A DNA stretch of 64,000 nucleotides, taken from Symbiodinium natans. Taxonomy: Eukaryota; Sar; Dinophyceae; Suessiales; Symbiodiniaceae. Of this stretch, positions 43,058 to 52,500 are shown in pieces. Location of the stretch: positions 1-64,000 of the forward strand of contig CAJNDS010000633.1 of the NCBI GenBank assembly GCA_905221605.1, read 5' to 3'. Positions within the stretch are counted from its first letter, which is position 1, and each line of letters begins with the position of its first letter. A model generated the notes under the pieces. It worked only from the letters and a program-made list of their open reading frames with translations. It did no database searches and was not told the origin of the DNA. The position numbers were made by a program, and so were the translations under genes.

Positions 43058-44599
43058 ATGGCCCCCCGCGAGTACATCTGTTGCAGCGGCAAAAGCTGCA
43101 CAGGATGGATTTGGGCGGACAAGGCTCAGCCGCACATGCTCTGCAAGAAGTGCAGAACGCCCTGGGCAAACAGCATCCGAAAGGTGAGACAGACCTGGAG
43201 CCAGTGGAAGCCACAATGGCCCACAGTGGCTGAGGCTGCTTACTGGCAGCCGCCAAAGAAGCCCAAGACTCCGAAGACCCCACTGCCGAACAAGGTCCTT
43301 CAAGCCCTTGGAGTGGCATGGGACAATGTGCCTACAGAGGTGCAGAAGAACCTCCAGGAAGCAGGGTACAAACCACCCAAGGCACAGGTCAAAGAGGAAG
43401 TGGACGACCTCACAGACCTGTGCCAGAAGCATGAAGCCGCCCTGCCGGAGGAGGTTAAAGCCTACCTGAAAGGCCTCAAAGCCAGTCAGGAGGTTACGCC
43501 CTCCCAAGCCGCAAGCCAAGCCAGCCAGGGCTGGCAAAGCGCGGCTGGCAAGCTCAAGCACATTGCTGATCAAAAGATTGGCCTGCAGAAGCGAATCGAC
43601 ATGGCGAAGGAGTCATTAAGGCAGCTTCTACAAGAAATGATCGTGCTGAATGAGCAAGCTGAAAGGGCCCAAAAAGCGGTAGAGGCAAGCTCAGGCCTAC
43701 TCAAGGAGAAAGTCTTCTGCGAATCCGCTGCGGACATGGAGGTTGACAGCATCCTCCATGAATTGGGGGTAAGCCTCAACGAGGAGCAAGAGAAGAAGCT
43801 CCATGAGATTAAAGCGGAGCGAGAAGCAAAGAGACGTCGCACACAGGAGGGCCCTACCCCTCCAGGCCTTGAGGAGCACTCCCAGGAGGGGATGCCTCCC
43901 GGCAACGCCAATGCCCCGCCGGGTTTGGGCCCGGTGGCCTCGGGACTCGGCATGTGGGGCCTGGAGCCCCAAAGCAAGGGCCCCACAGAGCCAATGTGCG
44001 ACCCCAGCCTAGGGCTGGAACACATGCTGAGAACTGCCCAGCAGTTCCTGGTTGCGTGTGCTGAATACTATAAGCAAGGTGCTCACATCAATCTACATGG
44101 GAAAAGATTGAGGGAGGCCTTGGGGAAACAACTTACTGCAGAAAGCAGTGGTTGCGAAGAAGGCTGGCAGAAGCCCAGCCACTTTTGTCGGCCTGGAAAG
44201 GAGTCGCCAGAAAGCGTTCCAATCACAGGACCAAAGCTTTTCAAGCTGGACCTTACGGATGATGAGGCACCAGCAGACGACGAACAAATGAAGCCACTGT
44301 GGGAGGTGAACCCTGATGGGAACCCTCTGGTTCCACCAGACTCCCCCCCACCACAAAGGCATGAGGAAGTCCAGAAGGTGAAACCTTCCCTCTGCAGCCC
44401 AGAGGAGCTGGGTTCGGAGATGACATGGCAGGAGGTGGTCAGCCTCCTGGAAGACCACGAGAGCCCCTTCCAGGCGAAGGAGGCCACCCTCCTTAGCTTC
44501 ATAGAAGCCCAAGAGGAGGAGATGGCGGAGGACTCCCTGGCATGGGGTTGGTGCAGGATGGTCCTGCAAGCCCTAGAGCAAGGAGAGGATATCACCTAA
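43058..44599 (+). CDS. LINE-like ORF1 with N-terminal zinc ribbon
   Basis: From the ATG at 43058 the protein has 513 residues. Near the N-terminus CCSGKSCTGWIW and LCKKCRTPW give a C-x4-C ... C-x2-C zinc-binding pattern as in ORF1 products of dinoflagellate non-LTR elements. A Lys/Gln-rich middle is followed by a probable coiled coil (about residues 170-260, heptad-like Leu/Ile/Glu/Lys) and a Pro/Gly-rich, acidic C-terminal half. It would act as the RNA-binding partner of the element. It stops at a TAA (44597-44599), but the same frame stays open beyond it into an endonuclease domain, so the stop may be a recent nonsense mutation or a read-through site. It lies directly downstream of the palindromic array. 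Confidence 0.6.
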   Translation: MAPREYICCSGKSCTGWIWADKAQPHMLCKKCRTPWANSIRKVRQTWSQWKPQWPTVAEAAYWQPPKKPKTPKTPLPNKVLQALGVAWDNVPTEVQKNLQEAGYKPPKAQVKEEVDDLTDLCQKHEAALPEEVKAYLKGLKASQEVTPSQAASQASQGWQSAAGKLKHIADQKIGLQKRIDMAKESLRQLLQEMIVLNEQAERAQKAVEASSGLLKEKVFCESAADMEVDSILHELGVSLNEEQEKKLHEIKAEREAKRRRTQEGPTPPGLEEHSQEGMPPGNANAPPGLGPVASGLGMWGLEPQSKGPTEPMCDPSLGLEHMLRTAQQFLVACAEYYKQGAHINLHGKRLREALGKQLTAESSGCEEGWQKPSHFCRPGKESPESVPITGPKLFKLDLTDDEAPADDEQMKPLWEVNPDGNPLVPPDSPPPQRHEEVQKVKPSLCSPEELGSEMTWQEVVSLLEDHESPFQAKEATLLSFIEAQEEEMAEDSLAWGWCRMVLQALEQGEDIT

Positions 44600-45105
44600 A
44601 AAGCCATCCAACAGGCACAGGAGGTGATAGCCTCTGAGCTCCCCAAAAGAAAGGAGCCCCTGCCACCGCAGCAGGCGCTGGGCCAGCAGGACCGCGAAGA
44701 CCACCTTGTGCATGGCGAGAGCACCGACTCAGAAGAGCCCAGCCATGAGAAGGTTAAGCCTTCTGCCTCACCCGACCAGTATCTCAGCATTATGAGTGCC
44801 AATGTCACCAGTTTTAACAACGGGGCATTGGAGTGGGTAACCTCCTCCAAAGCAAAGGTGGTGTGCCTGCAGAGACCCTATGCTGAGCCGGCCTCCCTGT
44901 CGGACAAGGGCACAAGGTTGGGGGGCACTGCTTGTGCCTTTCCCAAAAATAGCGGTGTGTGGCAGAAAGCCACCTACCAATGCAAAGGGGCGGGCTACAC
45001 AGCCGTAGGTCTGAGGCAAAGACGGTGGGACTACACGATTGTGTCCCTCTACCTGAGAGACACAGAAGGCCTAAATGGCCCCACAAATGCAGATGACGGT
45101 AGGCC
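44600..45105 (+). pseudogene. Truncated APE-type endonuclease of LINE-like element
   Basis: In the same frame as ORF1, after its TAA, an acidic linker leads to YLSIMSANVTSFNNGALEW and KAKVVCLQRPYAEPASL. The first beta strand with Ser-Ala-Asn-Val and the later V-x-L-Q-[ER] strand match the start of the endonuclease/exonuclease/phosphatase fold of non-LTR elements. The Glu expected after Gln (LQE) reads Arg here, so the active site is doubtful. The domain is cut off at about 45.1 kb, where the oppositely oriented recombinase element begins. Reverse transcriptase is absent from this side. Confidence 0.55.
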
Positions 45106-46814
45106 CCAGTGAGAAAGCTTCCACCGTCCAGGGAATCTGCTGAGTGCCTGGACTTAGATTCGACAGGCAACAAGTGTGACAAATGCAAGAGATCGATCCC
45201 ATTGCAAGAACCTTGCTGCAACAACTGCGCTGCAAAGGATTCGGGCTCCGAAAGCTCAGATGCAAAATTGTGCTCACACCAAGACTCGAAACGAAAGGAT
45301 CTGAGCGCGGTGCGAGCAGAGCCATCATGCGAACTCGCAGAGGCATCATGGGAAGATGAACCAGGAGAAGAACTCAACACAGGCTTGCCTGAGAGTATCT
45401 CTCCGGTGCTTGCTCTTTTGTGGCCCTTAGGCTGCTCGGGATCCAAGAGCGGAATCACGCGAGCAGCAGCGGGCGTTTGTCACTCGACGGCTTGACCTTG
45501 GCCTGCCAGTGCGAGGACCTTTGCCACCACCACCCCCTTTTCCCTTATTCGCGGGATTAAACCAGCACTTCTTGGCACCATGACCGGGCTTGCGGCAGCG
45601 AGCACAGGCATGCACACCACGGTTACACGCAGGGGGGGTTTTACCATCAGTCTTGGCCTGGCATCCATTGCAAAACCCCAACAGAGCCGACGATTCTCAG
45701 TGAAAGTGAGATGCGGGCAATCCTGCAACTCCTTGGGCAAGTTGGCGGTCTTGACAGGAGCAAGGAGGCCACCTTGACTCCCTCTCAATCGCTTCGTACC
45801 CCGGCCAGGCGGAGAATCGGGATCTGCACTGGCAGCCGGGGGCGTGGCCTGCCCTTTTGGCAAGGGAAGCAAGTGCATTGTGATGCGTGGATCATAGCGC
45901 AATTTGCGGAGCGCCTGGTCCGCCTCCATGGCCCCTGAGGAAGAAGCGCGGACTTGGGTCACCTCCTTCGACATCAAAAGGAACAACTCACAATCGGCCT
46001 TGAGGATTTGACTTATCCCAACCTGCGCGTAATTGGGAGGAGCAGGCCGCGTCAAATGCTGCATGAGATAGGAGACCCAACTTTCATGGGCCTCCCACGA
46101 GATCACCTGATTGAGATCATACGCCAAGCCCCGGCGCTGGAGACACCACTGGACTTCTAAGGGGGTAGCGTGATGAGCAGTGATCTGATCTGCCACGGGA
46201 ACAAGTGCAACCTGATTTTCTTGAAGAGTCAGGACACGATTCTTTTCTCGGCCACTATTGCGTAGCTCCTGATCCCTTTTGGGGCATTTGCTGGGTGACA
46301 ACCATGAAAGCTGATTTATCTCGACCTGGTGAGCGACTGCATCGATCAAGGAATAAGCTGGCTCAAGCTCTTCCTGGAAAACAAGTCCTTTGAGTCTCTG
46401 CTTTTGATTCTCTATGCGAGCTACTTTCTCTGCCAAAGGCAGGTTCTTCGGTGCATCTGAGGACTGGCCCATAACCTGTGCCTTGAGACTTGCAGTGACA
46501 TAAGCTGACGATTCAAAATGAAGTCGGCGCAACTTAGCGGCATCACCCACTGGAGCCCCGGGCGCAAGCACTCGGTCGCAAAACAAGGAAAACTCATCCT
46601 CAGTTGGTGGGGCCTGAGGGGTCCCGCAGGCGAAAGCAAGATCGCTGAAGGTCTTGACTCGATGCGCGCACAGCTGTCCATGAAGGACTTCATCGCCACA
46701 TACTACGATGCACCTCGCTTTGAAGGAGGCTTCTGAATCAACCAAGGTCATGTTGCCTTGGCCGTGATGGCAAGCCACTGACAGCCAAAGAAGGCTTGAG
46801 CATGTATCCAGCAA
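45105..46814 (-). pseudogene. Gag-like ORF with CCHC zinc knuckle, frameshifted
   Basis: A 444-codon frame starts near 46814 and runs to 45480, but protein-like reading leaves it near 45680. There RRLCWGF should continue in the next frame as CNGCQAKTDGKTPPACNRGV and CARCRKPGHGAKKCW, a CCHC knuckle (C-x2-C-x4-H-x4-C). The switch lies at GGGG/TTTT, consistent with loss of one G. A further frame (from about 45458) gives a Ser-rich stretch and SWCEHNFASELSEPESF, FAAQLLQQGSCNGIDLL, SLDGGSFLTGAY, cut off at the junction with the LINE. The zinc knuckle suggests nucleic-acid binding in a retroelement-like unit together with the upstream recombinase. Confidence 0.55.
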
Positions 46815-46935
46815 GTTGCGTGTAGCTGATCAAGGACAATCCTTGGGCATGAAGCACGTGCAATGTTATCAGCTGCAAAGCGAGTGACAGCGAGTGATTC
46901 ACGCGCAAACCTCTTTCTCCGGGTGCTGCACGACA

Positions 46936-48943
46936 TCAAGCATTGGACTGTGCTTTACGGCACGTCCTGCAAACGGAAGTCCTAGGTTTCACGCTGACCG
47001 GATCTCCAAGAGGAGGTGCGATTTTCCGGCCACACAGAGTAAATCGGCTGTGATAACTTCGGAGCAAGTGCAGCGTCCCGAATTTGCTATGTTGAACAAA
47101 CTTAAACCCATCTCCAGCTTCAGGTAGGGGCCCAACATGCCCCACAGCTTCCTCCTCCGAACTGGAGCTGCTCGAAGACTCCGAGTTGGAAGATGTAACC
47201 TGGGAATTGGAGCTATCGCTGTCCTCATCGGCCATCTTAGAGGGCTCTGCAGGACTGGGCGGAGCTGATGCCCTAGGTTCAAGCACGGACGTACAAGGAC
47301 TGCGTGGGGAAACCGGTGACGCTGACTTGCCCTCAATGTCTTCATGTGAGTGCTGGGGGGAAACCGGTGACGCTGACTTGCCCTCAATGTCTTCATGTGA
47401 GGGCTCAAGAGAAGGGCTAGCCTGGGCTTTCGGGAAAGCTCTCAACACCGGACAAAAGTCGTGCCTCTCCTCGGACATGAAGACGGCTGAGGGCTTTGCA
47501 TTCACAAAACGACCAGCACGGTTCGCATCTGGCACGAAGGATCCCGAGCGAATTGCGCTTAACACTTCCCCCAATAACCTGAGCGGTCTTGCCATGGCAT
47601 CGCGGCCGTAGACCTCGGCCATGCGGCCTGAATGCGCATGACCTCCAAGAACGAGACGGTCCTGGTATCCTATGCCAAACTTAGCCGCGAAAGATAGGCA
47701 CGTGCACTTGAGGGAATGCGAAGTAGTCCGGAGACCAACACGATTGGTCAACAACAACCCAAGCCAATCCCCGGCCTCATCAGCATCAAGTGCTCTTACG
47801 GTTGCAAAACCTGATCGATCTGGAGCTGGCATAAAGGGATGCTCGTCTCCAAGCTCCAGCAAGCTTCGAACTTCCATGAACTGGGAAACCCAATCATCAT
47901 CGGTCACTCCTTGTCCGGGAGCCGCCAACTCCAAATGAACAGGAAGCCTCCCCCTAAGGTTCATTGTTTTGTGAACATCGATCACTGCACACAGAAAAGC
48001 CGGGCGCTTGGTGATCGCGTCCGTCTCAATGGTGAAGAGGTCAATGTGTTGGCTGTCTGACCATCTGCATCGGGCGTAACAGCAGTACAAGGCACACCCT
48101 GCAAAGAGGCGGGTCCAAAGGCAAAGTGCTTCTCTAAGCAACTGGTGCAGCCTCAACCCTCAAGGGATCTGCTTCCTCACTACCGTAGCAAGGCGTGCCA
48201 CTCCTACTCCCCAACATTTTCTACTTCCACACAAGGCATCCAAGGATTCCATGCCGAAGGTAAACCTGGTGAAAGTAATGGCCTCTATGATGCTCCTCAG
48301 CTGAGACAAAGCTGCCCCACTCGATTTAGCAACATGAAGGACACGATGCAAATCATCTTCTGTAAAGGGAAAAATCAAGGTCATCTCCAACGCAAGAGAT
48401 GTGAGCCTGCGCATGGAGTTTGCTCGCTTCAACATGGTCGCAGGGGCTTTCCTCGCCATATAATCCTCAAGCAACTCATGACGCTCGGTGACAAGCTCAA
48501 TTGCAACGATTTCTTGGATGCGCTTGTCAGCACTCGCATCCCACAAGAAGAAAAGCTGGTCCCACTTGATTAAAGCTCTGTGATGCTCAACCTCGCGCTT
48601 ATCACGCCAAGAGAAAACCTTGCGGTTCCTGACGACGGATTCAAAAGATGAGGTGTCTACACTTTCAGGCTTCTTTGCTCCAGGCCGCAACGCATCATCA
48701 GTGAGAGAGTCTGGAAGATTGGACACTTTAGGTCGGGAAGCATCGAACTCGGGAAACATTGTATCTAGTGGATTTCCCCCGAAGAAAGACCCCCAAAACC
48801 CAGTCTTCCAAAACTGCTTGGGTCCCTTGTCTTCAAGCGAGAAATGCACTGCTCTAAGGTCTGGAGCAACAACAAAGTCCGCCTGCGAACCTGCAAGCCA
48901 ATCATGACTGTTCTGTGCAAAGGAACTCGAACAACTCAGCTAG
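46936..48943 (-). pseudogene. Tyrosine recombinase-like protein with in-frame TGA
   Basis: One frame is open over about 2 kb except for a single TGA at 48160-48162. N-terminal part: SQADFVVAPDLRAVHFSLED, FWKTGFWGSFFGG and a helical region. After the TGA: ALYCCYARCRWSDSQHIDL, where the Arg in CRWSD is the expected first catalytic arginine; HSLKCTCLSFAAKFGI (H-x-x-K box); LVLGGHAHSGRMAEVYGRDA (second His and a candidate nucleophile Tyr). This matches phage-integrase-like recombinases of dinoflagellate DIRS/Crypton-like elements. The C-terminal tail is Ser/Glu-rich with a 17-residue duplication and ends RTSVCRTCRKAQ. TGA in place of CGA (CpG to TpG) is the simplest explanation of the stop, so this copy is probably dead. 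Confidence 0.6.
47310..47411. repeat. 51-bp in-frame duplication in the recombinase tail
   Basis: AAACCGGTGACGCTGACTTG through TCTTCATGTGAG occurs twice with a 51-bp period (17 codons), giving two HSHEDIEGKSASPVSP-like peptides in the acidic C-terminal tail. The copies are almost identical, so the duplication is young. Confidence 0.9.
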
Positions 48944-49426
48944 CGCATTCTGCAACATGCGGCTCACATCCTCCTCAGACAGAGGCGCACGGGGCGGAAA
49001 GTCACCCGACTCAGAAAGCTCATACTCTGGCTGACAGTGCCCACGGATGAATTCTCAAAGCTCGCCTTGCCTGTGACAACCTACTCGGGCACTCCATCTG
49101 TTGGCTTCCCGCAGGAGCCAACGTGCACGGAGACCCTAATGGTCAAACGTTTGGGAGCCACGGTTGCTGCGAACCTGGTTTGAGGTCCGAATCCGCTTTA
49201 AAGATGTTTTCCGTCTGACACTCAAAACTTGAGAGAAGAGAGCCAGCATGCCCATTTATTCTCTCAAACATGCGTCAAGCAATCTTAAAATTCGACTCAC
49301 ATCATGTGCATTCATGCTTGGTTTATGAAAACAAACTTCATGCATGCTTTTGCTGACCATCAAAACAATCCACTTCTTCAAACAAAGGGTGTTGCCCATT
49401 CTGGGCCAGTACCTGGTGGTTGTAAA

Positions 49427-49527
49427 CAAGGCTGGCAGAAGCCCAGCCACTTTTTTCGGCCTTAAAAAAAGAAGTTGCCAGAAAGCGTGCGATCACAGGG
49501 CCGAAGTTTTTCAACTTGAAGGATGAC
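49427..49527 (+). mobile_element. Fragment of LINE-like ORF1
   Basis: About 100 bp (GGCTGGCAGAAGCCCAGCCAC through CCAGAAAGCGTGCGATCACAGG) matches 44162-44265 of ORF1 closely, in the same orientation, with small indels (an A-rich insertion near 49465). It is a second, isolated and degraded copy of the element. Confidence 0.75.
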
Positions 49528-49529
49528 TG

Positions 49530-52500
49530 TCACACTTTGAGAAACAGGCCCACGGTCAAGAACCTTTGCACGTATTGCTTGGACAGGGGCATTTTCGAGG
49601 CCCAGCGGGCAAACATCCCACGGCAACGCGCTGAGCGCTGAGGCTTCGAGCTTCGAGCCCAAAGGGAGTGCAGATAGTCAACGTTTTGTGGGCTCTCAGT
49701 TTGAGTAGGAAGTGTGTTGTGAGAGGTCAGCTCTGTTTTTTCCTGCGTTGCCACGGTTTTAGAGTGTTTTGCATCTGTTTGGAGCTGTGCAAGCACCTTG
49801 AGTGGCATTTGAGTTGTGTGAGCTGTCTGCGACTATGCAGCTTCAGTTTTGGAGATTGTGTAAAGCCCAGTGTTTGACCTAGGAAGCCCACATGCAACGC
49901 ATGTTGTTTGGCTCAAGACCGGAGTCGTGTTTCAGTGCAAGAAAGCTGAAAGAAGTGTTTGGAGTGCCTGTGAGCTGTGTGACTGTGAGGGGTCACTTGC
50001 ACTTGGTACTTTGGAACACGAGTGAGTTACTTGTCTTGTGCGTGACTTTGGTCGTTTACGCTATAACTGCCCAAGTGCGCCGCAGCAAGCCTAGCAACTG
50101 GCAAAATTTGTTTTTTTTGTTTCTTTCTAAAAGCGAAATGGCTGTTGCACGTTCTAAGCACCTTTGCAGTCCAGTTCATATTGTCTATACTTGTCGTATC
50201 CGGAAGCGTACACCTGTTATGCAACAGGACAGTCTTTCTAACGGCGCTTTTCAGCATTTTTGCGGTCGAGGAGTACAGCAGACAATCTAGAATCTGGACA
50301 TGGATGAAAAAAGCTTGGGATTTAAGTTTGCAGTTAGAAATGGGTTGAAATGGCCTGCCTTAGGTTGGAGATTCACAGACTAGCGTTGATGCCGGTTACA
50401 AGGACTAGCTTGAACACTCTCAAGTCACGGCGAAGAAAAACAAGAGTGTTCCAATCTTCACAGATTCTACCTGCCGTACTGCCCTTTTTCCTGTTAGTCG
50501 GCAAACACGAGCAGCAGACGCAGCAGCAAACATGAACTCGAAGTGTTGGAGAGGGCAGAAAAAATTTTCTTTCTTGGTGTATTGCACGTTAACGGACCGA
50601 GTTGCTACTGTGTGGCAAAACAAGTTTTTGCTTATTCTTATTCTCTGTGCTTCACACTTGCTTGTCTCTGACTGTAAGATTGCTTTGGCGCGCCGTAGAT
50701 CCAGGATCATGCTTGTAAAGCGGGCTCTTCAGTACTGTAGGTCGCTTATAGGTCTTGCAATTTGGTGTGAAACACCAGAAAGAAGCAGCGCAACCAAACA
50801 GAAGACTACCAATAAGCTCAGTGCTCAAAGCTCGATGATGCAGTTCCTGTTTAGACAATGCAGCACCAAGTCGTGCGAAGGAATCGCAGTCTGACCAACG
50901 TCGCGCCTTTCTGAGATCTTGGTCGCTGCATTGATCAGCTTCGCTTCTGGTCCCGCAGGCAGTTGGTTTCGGGCCTACGAAGATATGTTGCAAAGCCTGC
51001 CGAGTCCGAGTGCCTTCTCGAGGTTGCTGATAAGCTCTTCTACTTGCCGGAGACCTTTCCAGCATCATATTTACAGCTTTATGACCCGCTCGTCCGGAAT
51101 TGCCTGAAGCTCTCTGGTTCTCTGCAATTCACCTCACCACTGCGCAGCACATCGCCGACCTGTTCTTCGCGGTTGCCGACATCCCGGATTCGTACTGCGC
51201 AGTTTCCCGCAATGCGGTGTCACAGTGATCCGAACGACTGATAGGTGCCCTACTGCTGGCGTTTGAGGCTCACCAAAATGGACCTTGGGACGCGCAGCGC
51301 AGCGGGTCCATTGTGTTGGAATTTGCAGAATCCGAGCAATCACGGACCTCCAGGTCAACGTGCCCCCGGGTGGCATCAAAGGCCCACCTGCCCTGAGACT
51401 GCATATAACAGGGATAAAAAACGGACGAGATGTTCAGAGCCAGGCATGAATTTTCGAGGAAATGGTCGGACTGCCGATCATGGTGAAGTCTCTTCATCCG
51501 CCACGTATCTGCTCTTGCTCCTGTTGCATGTCTCCCACAGCTTGTCCAGCGGAACCCATGGCGCCTGCCAAAACCTTTGTACGAAACTGTATTTGCAAGG
51601 AAGTTCCACATCGCAGCATTGATATCTGACAAAACTCAGATCTTGGGAGATGTTCTGCCGAAAGGTGTCCAACGCTTTGGCTGGAATCTGGACTTATGTC
51701 AACTGTCGCCAGGTAATATGCCATTGCTCTGTGTTGCTGTGGGTGTTGATGTCCGAGGAATGAGTTACGATTGGCCTCATAACCTGTTGATTGGTCAGGA
51801 TTACTGGGGTTTGAAGTAACTATCGAACAGTGACTAGGGGCAGTTGAGTTTGGGTTTTGCCTAAATTGATGGGGTAAATCATTTAAAGGATCCTACGACA
51901 TGTCGCAAGGCCCTCCAAAACCCTGGAGCCCCTGCATGCTTAAGCCACGCATCGTCGATGGCCTTGACTTGCTCAGGGGTTATGCTATAACTATGTATGC
52001 CAGCATGAACAAAAACCAAACGCCAAGAGGTGGATGTTTCGAGTGTGCAAACACATCGCGGAAAAATTGACGTTACCACGTCCCTAAAAGGGGGGAACGA
52101 GAATTGCCTTTTCCTAGCAAGGAAGCCCAATGCCCGGCTGTGTTCCTCCATTGTCCGTATGCTCGAGACCGGCTCAAGCGCACGAGGAAAACAATCCGAG
52201 TGTGAGTGTGTAGTAGCTATCGTGGAAGGGTTACAGCTTGCCGTTACATTTTCAGGAATGCACGCGAGTCTGTCAACCAGTTTTTGCCACGTTGCGGTTT
52301 GTAGCTTTGATCTTAGACGAATACACTCTTCTCGATGGGTATGCGTTTCCACCACGAAAAGCAGAGTGAGAATCTGGACATGTGCATATTTGTATGATGT
52401 GACATTCGTTTGGTTTTGCTACTTCAACTGTTACCCAAGCACGACCAGTGGTAAGACAGAGTTCGGAGTTATTTTGAGTAGATCTGTCAAGCCTGAGAAA

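Noticed and set aside
45109-45495. Plus-strand 128-codon ORF with CDKCKRSIPLQEPCCNNC
   Set aside because: It is antisense to the gag-like reading of the recombinase element, which continues in a Ser-rich protein-like frame on the minus strand; the cysteine pattern is probably accidental.
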